64,000 nt of DNA from Erpobdella octoculata (lineage: Eukaryota; Annelida; Clitellata; Hirudinida; Erpobdellidae). Positions 20,955-32,879 of this stretch are shown one piece after another; position 1 is the first letter of the stretch; each line of letters starts with the position of its first letter. Below the pieces are notes generated by a model. The model saw nothing but the letters and a program-made list of their open reading frames with translations. It was not told the DNA's origin and did no database searches. A program made the position numbers and the translations under genes. The stretch lies in NCBI GenBank assembly GCA_963978895.1, contig OZ022240.1, forward strand, positions 42,730,268 to 42,794,267. Reading direction: 5' to 3'.

Positions 20955-21729
20955 ATGGATACAGAATTTCTGTTGGAAAAAAACTGGCCGAGTCTCGGAC
21001 AAGGTAACCACTCATTATCCTCAAAAGTTCTTCATGAGTGGTGCGGCAAGATTTCTTCTCTGGTTTTATCGCTGTCCGAGCGAGTCACGCTCCTAGAGAC
21101 CAAAGATAAAGACAATTTAACTGTAATCAAGAAGCTGACCACCGAATTAACAGCAGCAAAATCATCATTGCAACCTCCGACTATCGGTAACGATTGGGTT
21201 CAGGTAGTTAAATCAGGTAGTTAAATCAGGTGGCGGAAAATCAAAACAGCCAGCTGCGCAGTTAGTAGTTGTGAATGCTTCCATGAATGAACTGAATGAT
21301 AGAGAGAAAAGGAAAAAAAATGTTATCGTTTACGGAGTTCCGGAACCGTCGTGTGCAGTGCAAGTTGACAAAAGATCTGAAGACGAAAAGTTTGTAAAAG
21401 ATCTTTTTTGTTCAATCGGCAAGTCTGATGTAAAACCAGTATGCATAAAGAGATTAAGATCCAAAGATCAAGAAAAACCGGGCCCAATCCTCGTGGAACT
21501 AGCTGATGCAAGTCTCAGAAACCCGACTCTCTTGGCAGCTAAAGGTTTGAGAAGCAACAGTACGTACAAGGCCGTTTATATCAGCCCGGATTTAACAGAG
21601 GCAGAAAGACAACTAGACTACCAGTTGAGGCAAGAAAGAAACAAACTCAATGCTCAACTTGGTAATGATTCGCCCTTTCGATACGGCATCCGTGGCAATC
21701 AACTGCACAAATTCAAGAAGGCCCAATAA
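20955..21729 (+). pseudogene. CR1-like ORF1, frameshifted by a 13-bp duplication
   Basis: The first segment (20,955-21,224) begins MDTEFLLEKNWPSL and contains a heptad-like stretch. It stops after VQVVKSGS. The second (read from 21,271 to 21,729) carries REKRKKNVIVYGVPE, PGPILVEL and VYISPDLTEAER, the RRM-like nucleic-acid-binding ORF1 domain of such elements. CAGGTAGTTAAAT is repeated at 21,201-21,213 and 21,214-21,226. Removing one copy joins the two frames through KSGGGKSKQPAAQ, so the break is a recent slippage duplication. ORF1 protein would package the element RNA. Confidence 0.8.
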
Positions 21730-24698
21730 TTCACTCTTGCAAAAGCCACAGAGAATGCGTTACACCAACAAGAAAAGCCAGCCCAAATCCTCTTCACCTA
21801 CCTTGTCTCTAAATCACTTTCGGTTTTGGTCTAACAACCCATGCTCGCTCAATAAAGATAAACGCGATGAGCTAACAGCAAGAATAGCAGCCCTCGACCA
21901 ATCGCTTAGACCACATGCCATGTTCTTTGTGGAAACATGGTTTAACGAATCCTCAGACACCTCTATAGCTGGCTATCAACTGCACCGTAAAGACAGAGAG
22001 AGGTGCGCTGGAGGAGGTGTTGCGATCTACGTTGTGGATAAAGTTGTGACCAGTGAGACCGGCATTCCTCAGCTCAACTCTCCAGCTATTGAACAAGTCT
22101 GGCGAGTCATTTGTTTCGGTGGAGAAACTTTCCTCGTTGGTTGTTTATATCGCCCTCATGACTTGAACGACGACTATCTCACACAATGTATTGCTTCGGT
22201 CACAACAGCTCGTAGCTCACTTTCCGCCTTGAGCTGCTCATTTATGTTGCTCTATGGCGATTTTAATTTCTCTCACACACAATATGCTCCAATCGACGTG
22301 GGTGGTGGCGTGGCAACAGTTGCCCATATAGGTAACGAACATCCTAGTGACATTAGATTTCAAGAGTGCCTCAGCGACTGGCACCTTACACAGCTTGTCA
22401 CGTTTCCCACGTACCGCTGTAATCGTTATGTTACACCTAGCAGCACTCTTGACCTCATTATTACCAACGACCCCGACCGAGCTATCGAGATACTTGAAGC
22501 TGACTCACTTGGATACACGCCCATGGGCCAATCCCATTGCTTTATAACCGGTCGGTTCGCTGTGGCCGGTCTGAAGAATTCACGTGTTTCTCCGTCGCAC
22601 AAACGTTTTATATGGAGCAAAGCTGACTACAATGCGCTGTCATCTCGTATTTCAAACACCGACTGGGAAAACTTATTTGATGGCCTTTCAGTACCTGACA
22701 CTTATCAGCTTCTTATCGACCGATACAACGAAGCGGTTGCACTACACATCCCATCTACAACAACTCCATTTGTCCGGAAAAAAGAACCTTGGGTAACACC
22801 CGAAGTTATAAAAGCAGACAGAGTCAAGCGCGAGGTCTGGGCTAAATACATCGCATCGGGGCGCGACTCTGCAGTTATTCTGCGAGAATCTCATCGAGAG
22901 GCTTGCAAGCGTGTAGCTAAAACAGTCAAGTCGGCAATTCTCACGTATGAGGAACAACTAGTCAGTGCTTCCAAATCCAATCCAAAACTTCTTCACTCAC
23001 ATGTCCGTAGCAAGCAGTTTTTCAAAGACGACATCAACTCTATTCAGACAGCCGACAGCACCATAACTGCGGACCGTGAAAAAATCTGTTCTTCACTCAA
23101 TGACTATTTTCAATCTGTTTTTGTCATCGAACCTGAGGGCTACATGCCTGCTTTTACAGATCGCACCGAATCAATCTGCGATGTAAATGAAAGTTGTTTT
23201 TCTGCAGCTATTCTTCAAAAAAGACTCTACAGCTTAGACAAAACTAAATCGATGGGTCTTGACGGTTTGCACCCACGCGTTCTCAGCAATTGCGCAGCTG
23301 CCTTTGCCACACCCCTGGCTCTCATCTACAAGCGCTCCTTCATGTCCGGACACATGGAGAAAATCAAATGTTTCCCCTATCTTCAAAAAAGGCAGCAAGC
23401 TCAAGCCTTCTAACTACAGGCCTGTCTCTCTCACTCCTGTGCCCTGTAAAGTAATGGAAGGCATTCTACATGAACACATCATGCAGCACTGCGTCGTCAA
23501 CGGCTTAATCAGCAAACATCAACATGGTTTTCTCAAGAAAAAAAGCTGCTTGACAAATTTACTTGAAACTCGCGACATACTCACTGAAGCTGTTCATTGC
23601 GGCTATGTGGCTGACGTAGTATATACAGATTTTGCCAAAGCATTCGACAGAGTACCTCACAAACGCCTACTGCATAAACTAAAAGCTTATGGCATCCGTG
23701 GTATGCTACTCACATGGATCGAAGCGTGGCTGAAAGATAGGAAGCAGCGCGTTTTGATTGAAGGCTGCGAGTCCGAGTGGAAGAATGTGACAAGTGGCGT
23801 TCCTCAAGGCTCTGTTCTTGGTCCACTACTTTTTGTGTTATATATTAACGACTTACCGGACACTATCACACACCAAATCAAAATGTACGCGGACGACAGC
23901 AAAATCATCGGCATCATCAAGTCAGCTTCCGACATTTCATCTCTCCAGGCTGACATTGACCGTGCAGTTGAGTGGTCATTCACTTGGCTAATGCACTTCA
24001 ATGTCGAGAAATGCAAAATCATGCATGTCGGTCGCTCACACAGAATAACCCACCAATACTCTATGAGACATATTGACGGCACGCGGCGACCACTCGAAGT
24101 CACAAAAGTCGAACGTGATCTTGGTGTTCTCGTCTCAGATGATCTAAAGGTCCGAGCACAGGTCGAAAAAGCAGCGTCATCAGCCAATCATATGCTCAGC
24201 CGACTCAGAAAAGCTTTCCGCAGCCGCAGCCTCATACTGTGGCGTACACTTTACCTCTCCTACGTCCGCCCACATCTTGAATTTGCTGTTCAATCTTGGT
24301 CGCCTTATCAAAAGGGCGATATTAACCTTCTTGAGCAGGTCCAACGTCGGGCAACAAAAATCATTGCAACACTAAAACATCAGCCCTATGAACATCGTCT
24401 GCAACAGCTTGGGATCACAACGCTACAAGACCGCCGTTCGAGAGGTGACCTGATCGAGCAGTTCAAAATCGCCCACAACATCGACGACGTCAGCTTTTCC
24501 GTTCCGCAAACTCGAGCAGCCAGCCACACGGCATACCACCTGCGTGGCCACAACTGCAAACTAGAGCGCCAGTATGTCAGAGGTTGCGAAGAGCGATACA
24601 ATTTTTTCACAAACCGGATTGTCGCTCCATGGAATGCGCTTACGCAATACACAATTGACGCCCCGACAGTAAACGCTTTCAAGGACCGCATCTCTTAG
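21650..24698 (+). pseudogene. CR1-like ORF2: endonuclease and reverse transcriptase, frameshifted
   Basis: The N-terminal half carries an apurinic-type endonuclease: FVETWF, GGGVAIYV, LYRPH, GDFNFS and STLDLIIT. The usual SDH catalytic motif reads QSHC, so the Asp is absent. The reverse transcriptase follows (SMGLDGLHPRVL, NYRPVSLTP, motif A YTDFAKAFDRVPH, motif B SGVPQGSVLGPLLF, motif C MYADDSKI), then a C-terminal region with VRPHLEFAVQSWSP and RRSRGDLIEQF. The frame breaks at 23,348. There the sequence lacks 11 bp between two CCGG motifs that the relative at 33,008-33,018 still has; the lost codons would read GVIP. The open frame overlaps the end of ORF1. The start codon is uncertain. Confidence 0.85.
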
Positions 24699-24870
24699 GA
24701 GTCGCGAGTCCTCCAGCTTCTGTCAGTATAGAGGAGCCTGATGTAGCTCCTCTTCATCAAAAATATAACTTTCAGACATTAATTTTTTATGGCTTGATTC
24801 TATAGACTTTTTTTTTTTTTTATATTTTTGGTTCTGATAATAAACAAATTCAATTCAAAATTCAAATAGA

Positions 24871-26094
24871 AGAAGTTACTGGCTTGTATTGTTAGGCTAA
24901 TTCAAGTTTTATGTATAAAAATAAATTGTTATAACAAATGGAGTAGAAAATGGAATGCAAAACAATAAAAATGAGAGACGTGTAAACAAGTTTTATTTTT
25001 GTTGAAACTTGATAAAAAAATTATGCCAAGGTAGTCAATAATTCAAATCATTTTACGGCTAAATATGAGAAAGTATAAATAATGTCATTAAAATAGTTTT
25101 AAAATTTGAGGACATCAAAAACTTGTCAAAAAATCTTTGTTTTTTGTTAATGGATAAATAAACATTATATTACTAAATAATAACTCTCCAAGCGTATTCT
25201 GCCAGTCTGGTAAAACTTAATACCTGGCCCACTGAAAAACAAATGTGTACGATAGCTATTTGCATAAGAGACTACGCTTCAACAAAATAGCGATACAATG
25301 CAATAAGCAATTCTTTTTTAAACGTTTATTCATAGCTGTTAATGTTTTAAAGAGTTTGAAGCACAGGTTCTAATAGCTTGCACAGGAACATAACGTAAAA
25401 CATGACTTCCTTGTATAAGCTGTCTATGAAGAAGCTTGCAGGAAGTTGGAAGATTATACTATCAGTGCCAATTAAATAATTATTTTGTTTGTTAAGTTTT
25501 GTTCACAATTAAATGTTTTATTTGATTATTGCTTGATTTTTATTTTTTAAATTGCCTAAACAACCGTTTTTCTTGCTTATTTATCGAAAGTAAGAATTTT
25601 ATTGTTCCATTTTTTCATCTACAAAACTGCATAATGTATTGAAAACAAATTTTCGCTTTCCCGGTCGCCTTCCCGGTTCCTGTCGCTTTCACGCCCCCGG
25701 TCGGTTTCCCGGTCCCGGTCGTTCCCGATTTATTGCTAATGTTTTTTTAATTTTTTTATAATAGTTTATAGTTCTTTACACCAGGTGTTTTAAGACTCAA
25801 TTATTGCTAAGGTGTAATTAGGTTATTTTTAAGGGGAAATGCATAGATTAAAATTTTCTCTTAAATTAATATATATATAAATTTAATACGTCCACTTAAA
25901 TAATATTTTCAAATTATTTGTTTTATTTTTAGACAAGCGTTGTTTCTTTATTTTTTTATTCTACACGTATTGATAGCCCTGCCTTTTGTAGTGCGCGGTT
26001 TCGACCCGGAGACTTGTGAGCTCATTGTTGATAAGTGAGGTTATCCTGAAAATACTGATTTTACTTTTATTAGAATGGGGTTCGAGAAGTAGTG
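24871..26094. repeat. 5' part of the duplicated gene unit, copy 1
   Basis: No gene is seen. The sequence from about 24,875 (GGCTTGTATTGTTA, GTTTTATGTATAAAAA, GAAGTCAATAATT-type blocks, TTTGAGGACATCA, TATTCATAGCTGTT) recurs at 34,390-35,150. This shows that the tandem unit reaches back to the end of the CR1-like element. A short CCCGGTCGCCTTCCCGG minisatellite piece lies at 25,650-25,735. Confidence 0.65.
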
Positions 26095-26411
26095 TGAGGT
26101 CGTCAGCGAAACGGCTTAGAGGCCCATAAGGGCGATATACAATGACGATGATGAAATGATGTGTTACATTGGTAACCTAAATAACTAAATGTCCGAAACC
26201 AATAGTAGTAAAAGATGTTTAATATTTTAAAATGAAAATGATTGTGGTGAACGAGAGCAAGACTGGTACCTCTTGAGGCGTTTGATGATACGCGATGTTG
26301 ATGAATGACTGAAAAACCAGGTGGTACGATGTCGTCCATATATAAATGCAAGGCAATTTCGATATAAGGCATTTTATTTGTCAAAATTGAGTTATTTACC
26401 ATGTTCAACAC
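26095..26411 (-). pseudogene. Antisense endonuclease fragment of a non-LTR element
   Basis: The minus-strand reading contains LHLYMDDIVPPGFSVIHQHR, then SRGTSLALVHHNH, matching the ETW(L)...GGG(V/L)A region of retrotransposon endonucleases with several substitutions and frame slips. A paralogous piece sits at the same distance upstream of the gene at 36,985 (36,340-36,654). The insertion is therefore older than the gene duplication and is part of the shared 5' flank. Confidence 0.5.
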
Positions 26412-26748
26412 GTAAACGATTGCAATGAGTTTTATTTTTGTTACAGATGTTTTAAACAGCTTGTGCTATTTACTTTTATAAAATTAAACGTGAGTTTTTT
26501 CATAATAGTTTATAGTCCTCTACACCTGGTGTTTTGAGATTTAAATAGATGTATGAAGGAAACACCTAAGTACTTCCTGTCATGAATTCTAATTTGATTT
26601 TTTAATTGTTGTTTCTTCTTTAGCCAGTCTTGGAACTGGCTCGCAGTTTGAAATCATTTTAGCCACCTTTTACTTTTAATTGACTTGAAAAACATTATAA
26701 CTAAATATGATAATGGTCATTGTAGGTGATTTTTCGTTAAAACAAAAC

Positions 26749-29071
26749 ATGGAAAAATGTGGAATTTGTTTGAAAACAGTATCTACACATTTTTGCTTCA
26801 ATTGCCAAATTAATTTGTGTTCATCGTGTTTGGTTTTTCATGAAAAGATTCCAACAATATACAAACATGGTTTAACAAAAAATACTTCAATTAAAAAGGA
26901 AATTATTACAACTTGCTATTGTAAATCATGTCAGGAATTGTATGCAAAAAATCTCAACGTAGATGTCATAATGCAACAACTGCATGCAATCAATGAACAT
27001 AGAATGAATGCTGCTAAAAAAGCTGAAAACTTAAAAACACAAGTCCAACAGCATTGTGAAGAAATGAAAAACCAGTTTATTAATTTTATTGATTCATGTG
27101 AGAAAAAGATCAATACTGAAATTGATGAAAAATGGTTTAAAATTGAAAAAGAGTTGTATATGCTTCTGAAAAATGTTTTAAAGTTATCGACAAAAATTGA
27201 AGAAAGAAATGAAATATGTCAATTAAGAGTCAAACGTTGTGATTCAACTATAATTTCTGATGTTATAAAAACTATTAAAACAAAAATGCTCGTAGATGAT
27301 TATAATTTTTCATCACAAATTCACAGTTTGTTTTCCGAATGTTTCAAAGAAAGTTTGAACCTTACTTTTGAACCAAATATATTAAATACAAAACTTTTCT
27401 CGACTGAAATTAAAATACCCGACCTGAAATTCATATATAAAGAAAATGAAGAAAACGATTTACCACCTCGTAACTTTGTTTTTGAAAAAGAATCGGATGT
27501 ACATTGTGGGGGTTGTTTGCGGAAAGAAATTATTAATTCATTGTGCTTTAATTGCAAATTGTATTTGTGTACATCATGTACACTTGGTCATAAGACAATT
27601 CCAGCTACAATGAAACATGTTTTGACAGATATAAATTTACATGAAAGAGAAGAAGAAAATAACATAAAAACATTTTATTGCAAATCTTGTCAGACATGGG
27701 TTGAATGTGAAAAATTTCTTAATCATTTATTTTGCCCACTCAAAACGTTTGATCAAATTAAAAAGGAATTTGTAAAAAAATTTATTTAAAAAACAATCTA
27801 AATTGAACTACAACTTAGCTATCATAGAAAATATTTTAAAAGCAATTGGAGAACAAAGGTTGAGAGTTGCTTATCAAACTAAAATTTTGAAAAAACAATT
27901 TGAAAAACATTTTGATGATCTTAAAAACCAAATTATAAAAAGTATTGATTTGTACAAGAATGGTTATGAAGAGAAAATTACTGATAAAAGCAATAAAATT
28001 GAAACACAATTTAATTTGCATAATAACGAGGCATTACAACTTAAAGATAAATTAAAAGAAAAATGGAATGGATATGAAAATTGGTTCCAGCATTGTAATC
28101 TTATCAAATTCATTGAACTAATTGAAAATAATTTATTAAATGATGATTTGAAAGTGTTAGATGATGATGTAGGAAATCTTTTTGAAAAAACAAAACAAAA
28201 ATATTCCGAATATTTGAGTGAAACGGTAATTAAATTTTTTGAACCAATTCAACTGCACGAACAAATTTTTTTCTCACAATTTTCAATAGGAAAATTAAAT
28301 CCAACTAATGAAATTCAACCAAAACTTATCCTAACAAAAGAAATAAACAATCACTTTAGCTGGTATAAGTTTTCAATCAGCAAAACAAAGATATATACTG
28401 GCCATAATTGCGGAGATATTTTTAGAATTGATGTTTATTGCAACAAAACCTACAGTTTTCTTTTTTCAATAGAGTTCGAAAATCTTAAATTCCAGTTTTA
28501 TTTATATAACAATTTTTTATGTGTTATAAATAAGTCAGGAATAGAAATTTATAATCTCGAAAAACAGAAGAATAGTACTGATTGGAAAAAAACAATAAAT
28601 TATAAATTTGATGGATCAGAACGTTTTTATTCAACAAGAAAAAATATGTACTTTTTTGAAAACAGAACATTATTTGAAATTACACTAGAAAATGGAATAC
28701 AATTTCTCTCTAATTTACCGTTTTTTAGTGGTTTTCGAAATTTAAGTGTTGATCGTTTAAAAGAAAATTTTGCAATAGCATGTTGTGACAGACTTTATTT
28801 AATCAACTGCGATGGAAATATCATTAAAGAAATTGATCCATTATTATTACCAAACGCAATTGGGATAAATGGATTGACAACTGATCACAATTCCAATTTA
28901 TTCATAACTGATTGGTTTGGACAACAAATTCATGTCTTTGATTCTGATTTAAATTACTTGAATTCATTTGATGCCCAATGTGAATTGCCATGTTTTGGTA
29001 TTGATTCATCGACAAATCGTGGTTTGGTGATTAGTTGTAAAAATTGCTTATTGAACGTTTTCCAATTGTAA
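26749..29071 (+). pseudogene. Double-B-box propeller gene broken by one frameshift (type 2)
   Basis: Homologous over its whole length to the gene at 14,103: B-box 1 from residue 4, the knuckle-like CKSC without H-x2-C, coiled coil, module 2 from C253, second coiled coil and propeller ending VFQL. The frame runs to a stop at 27,789 (KKEFVKKFI) and resumes at about 27,790-27,803. The cause is one extra A in GTAAAAAAATTT (27,771-27,782) where the relatives have GTAGAAAATTT. Apart from that single homopolymer insertion the gene is open, so a sequencing error or a very young mutation are both possible. An in-frame ATG 14 codons upstream exists; the start was chosen by conservation of MEKCGIC. Confidence 0.75.
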
Positions 29072-29129
29072 CGTTTAAATTTTTTTGTATATTTAAACAA
29101 TAATTAATTTGAATTTTTTGGTTGTTTAC

Positions 29130-29940
29130 ATGTCTATATTACAAAATAAAATATATAGCTATACTGAATAACTTAAATGATTACTAACAAATTTGATTGA
29201 TAAACTAAAATTTTATTGAAAAAATAACGCTCATTTAAATTTCTTTTTATAAGTAACTAGCAGTGCCCGTAGCGGCTTCGCTCGCATGAAATTAGAGAAT
29301 TTGAACCGTGCATACATAGTAGAGTACAGCACGGATCAATTTTTTAGGTCTCGGCTCGGCCCGTCGACAACTTGGCCCAGCCCGTTTCAAAAACCAAAAT
29401 TCCTGGCCCGGCACGGCCCGTCTAATATGGGCCCGGCACGTTTTTACAGGCCTGGAAGTTCTATATACTTGATGAAAAACTTCGGCCCGTCCCACCTTGA
29501 CTTCAGGTTTAGCCCGGCCCGTCTGATCACCCTAAAATCACTAAAATGTCTATATACTTGGTTAAAAATCTTGGCCCGTCCCAACTTGATTTAAGGTTTG
29601 GGCAGGGGGCATGGCCGTATGAAGACCCTAAAATAACGGCTTGGCCCATCCGTCCGGTGATAAATTGAACTCATCTACTTTTAACCGGCACAAAACCTCA
29701 AAATACTAATTTTCACATCTGTAGCACTTACAGTTTTTGAGTAGCAGTTATTTTAAAATCAAATAACCCTTTTTCCACTTCACATTTGAGGTTTGCTTGT
29801 TTTTATTACAAAATAAAATGTATAGCTATACAGAATAATTTAAATGATTACAAACAAATTTGATTGATGAACTGAAACTTTATTGAAAAAATAACGCTCA
29901 TTTAAATTTTTCTTTAATAGTAATTTTAAATTTTGTTTTT
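29130..29940. repeat. Duplicated 130-bp flank around an inserted GGCCCG-rich block
   Basis: The 3'-flank segment at 29,130-29,265 recurs at 29,806-29,940 (ACAAAATAAAAT, ATAGCTATAC, GATTGAT, AATAACGCTCATTTAAATTT). Between them lie about 540 bp beginning CTAGCAGTGCCCGTAGCGG. The relatives after 16,436 and 39,306 have this flank only once. Confidence 0.7.
29266..29805. mobile_element. Inserted repeat with GGCCCG-rich subterminal motifs
   Basis: The block opens with CTAGCAGTGCCCGTAGCGG, CTTCGCTCGC and GAAATTAGAGAATTTGAACC, a head also found at 49,738-49,790 and in part at 40,028-40,045. It then carries many CGGCCCG and GCCCGGC motifs between 29,345 and 29,660, a density typical of subterminal repeats of DNA transposons such as hAT. 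No transposase is seen. Classification is inference. Confidence 0.45.
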
Positions 29941-30179
29941 TTTAAATTATGAAATACTTCCCATCTTATAAAATTGTTAAAATGCATTGCGTATAATTTT
30001 TTGTCATTGATTTTACATTCTATATAGTTTTTAGATTTATTTTTCAAATAACACATAAAATAAAATAATTAAAATAATTAAAATCTTAAATAGCATTATA
30101 ATTTATAAAACGTTGAATAATAGTATTTGAAATTTGTTTGTAAATTACTAGAATGTTTTAATTTGTGTAAATAGTTGAG

Positions 30180-30420
30180 TATTGTCCTCTTGAAAAAAAA
30201 TTTTGCTATATTGCATGTTGTGATATATAAGCAAGCGCAATTACTGTATACGGACTAGCAACTAACAACAATTCTAGTTTAATTGTAGCTGAATTCATGT
30301 CTTTAATTTTCAATCAAATTTTTTGAACTCTTTCGATTTTCACTGTAAACCAACATGTTTTGGATTTGATTCAACAAAAAATTGTTTGTTTGTGGTTGTT
30401 GAAAACGCTTTCTGTTTAAA
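30180..30420 (+). pseudogene. Relic of a propeller C-terminus, second copy
   Basis: Near-identical to 16,885-17,110 (TTTTGC...ATTGCATGTTGTGATATATAAGCAA, then ACGGACTAGCAACTAACAAC), with stops in every frame. It sits just before a short family member, exactly as in the first unit. Confidence 0.6.
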
Positions 30421-30647
30421 ATTGTTTGTTAAATATGATAGTTTGACAGTTCTAGTTTATTCATGTCTTTATTTGAAATTTGTAATTTTATTATGTAGTT
30501 AAAATTATAAATATTTTAATATAAAAAAGTTGACTACACAATTTTACTTCATAGCGTTTTATGCAAGTTTTACATAAAATGTTTAATTGCAGTTCATACA
30601 ACAAATTATGTAGATTTTAAGCATCTTCTACTGACAGAAAAATTAAC

Positions 30648-32460
30648 ATGGAAAAATGTGGAATTTGTTTTAGAACTGTAAGCATTCGGTTTTGTTTAAA
30701 TTGCCAAATTAATTTTTGTTCATCATGTTTGTTTGTTCACAAAAAGATTTCAACAGGGAACAATCATGATTTAGCAGAAGATAATTCAACTAGAAAAAAG
30801 AATTTGAATCATATTTTTGTAAATCATATCAAGAAATGTATAAAAATACAATTTGTAACAAAAATCTGAACATGAATGGAATAATAGAAAATCTGCTTGC
30901 CATTAATGAAAAAGGACTGAATGGTGCTGAAGAAGCTGAAAACTTAAAAAAAAATCAAGTTCAACAACATTGTGAAAAAATAAAATATCAGTTTAATAAG
31001 CATATTGATTTATGTAAAAATGAAATTTAAGAAGGAATAGATGAGAAATGGTACATAGTTGAACAGCACTTGAATTTGCTTTTAAAAAAGATTTTTAAAA
31101 AGTTGAAAAAATTAGAAACAAGAAATATACAAGTTATAAACAAATGTTACAGCAATTTTGTCCAGTTTCATCGTCTAGAAATTTAAACGAATTGAAAAGC
31201 GAAAGTTTAGTTGAGAATTATAATTTTACAGTTAAATTAAACGCTTTGTTTTCTAGAGGCTCGGAAGAAACGTTTAATTTGGCTTTTGTGCTAAACACGA
31301 TGAATGAACAACTTATTTCAATAGGTAGCCTTAGATCTGTTACGGCACTTCAAATAGAAGCTTTATCAATGCATTCTAAACATATTACACTGTAGTTCTA
31401 AACGTAGCTCTGATATTTAACAATCCGCTGAGAATTTACAAAAAAAAAACAAATCACGTGAAATTTGCTCAACAAAATTAGTTGATTGTTTTTGCTCAGA
31501 TTTTAAAGAAAAGTCAGTCCAATCACACATAGAAAATCAAAAAATAACTTCAACAACAACAACAAAAATGCTTGTTGAGGCTAAAATAGTGTCAGTTAGA
31601 ACAAATGATACAGAAAAAACATCAATGGAGAAACAAATTTCAAATTGGGAAATTCAACCTAGACTGATTAAAAAAATTAAAGTACTCAATAGTGAAATGT
31701 TTTCGATTAATAAAACCAATTTGTATGTCGGAAGCCCTTACCAAAATATTTATAAAGTGTATTGCAGCAAAACATATGATCGCCTTTTATCAAATATTAT
31801 AAAAATTCAAAACGTTTGTGAAAACACGTTTAATGACTATGCTGATAATTTATTATTAATTAATTGATAATTTTGTGGGCTATTTTAGAGATCCATTGCT
31901 TGAGATTTATCATCTTGAAATGCCTGAATGTGGTCCTGACCATAAAAAAACAATAAAACTTAATATTTGTAAAGGAAACCTTATTTGTTCATCAGGAAAA
32001 AATCTGTTTATTTAAAAGAAAATAAACTTTTTGAAATAATATTGGACGAGGAAATTGTTTGTAACATCACATTGGATGAAAATATAGTTGGTGTAATTCC
32101 AAAAGGTATTTATTTATCTAATAGAAACGAGAAACCGTGAAATATTCAGCTGTGTTTATGTGGAAAAACTCTCGATTTGCGTCTTCACAGTTGAATAAGC
32201 TTTCTTTAACCGATTGCAATGGAAATGTTATTAAACAAATAGAAATACCAGGTGTGTCTGGAATATCAACCGACAACAAATCAAACTTATTTGTTACCGA
32301 TTGTAGAAGAAATAAAGTTCTTGTTTTTGAAATTTGTTGAAATTTGTTTAATTCTTTTGATTCTCAACATGGAGCAGATTATCTCTGTTTTGATTCAACT
32401 ACAAATCGTTTGTAATTGTTATCTGGCTACTATGGTTTACAGGTTTTTCAATTGTGAAAG
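30648..32460 (+). pseudogene. Heavily degraded TRIM-like family member
   Basis: It begins MEKCGICFRT with a nearly intact B-box (C4, C7, C16, C19, C24, C27, H31, H40-like) and then shifts frame repeatedly. Recognisable pieces include the first coiled coil (AINEKGLNGAEEAENL, then QQHCEK), a fragment near 31,225 matching LNALFS...ETFNLAF, and a propeller start (EIQPRLIKKIKVL). Later strands are IDGNVIKQ-like and SNLFVTDCRRNKVLVFE. It seems to have had one coiled-coil module and a propeller rather than the double-module design. Multiple stops and frameshifts make it non-functional. Confidence 0.7.
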
Positions 32461-32879
32461 TTTTAGATTTTTATAAGACTGATTAAAATTTATATTTCCT
32501 GAATTTAGCATTGATTATTCTGCGGATTGAGTTTATGTAAGAGGAAATATTTTATTTTACGTTTTGTAAGAGTTTTCAGTTTAAATTCTAATTTTAACTT
32601 TCTAATTTTTTATCTTATTTGGACAAAAAGCAGATAATTGCCATTTGAGTAATATACAAATAAAAAAAATTAGTCTAACAAAGAAAAATTTTTTAAAGGA
32701 TAGGTTATTTTATTATGTTTCGAAATGCATTTTACTCTATATCAGTTTTTTTATAACTTTCTCGATATCGCATAATAATTTCTTGTTTTCCATAACCAAC
32801 TTCAGTATTGTTAATTTTAAACCGTTTAATTTTTAATAAAAAATAAAAAATTTATATTTATAAAAACTTACTGTCCTAT
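32461..32879. other. AT-rich spacer, no gene seen
   Basis: No recognisable coding sequence or repeat was found before the CR1-like remnant. Confidence 0.4.

Larger units (their letters stand above)
20840..24870 (+). mobile_element. Nearly complete CR1-like non-LTR retrotransposon (copy 1)
   Basis: A 5' leader, ORF1, ORF2 with endonuclease and reverse transcriptase, and a 3' UTR follow in order. The 3' UTR contains a possible stem (GAGTCGCGAGTCCTCC; GAGGAGCC...GCTCCTC), a T tract, AATAAAC and a short AATTCAATTCAAAATTCAAA tail. No LTR and no RNase H domain are seen. Its GC content is well above the neighbourhood. Two small indels, a 13-bp duplication in ORF1 and an 11-bp deletion in ORF2, inactivate it. 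The 5' edge is uncertain. Confidence 0.8.
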
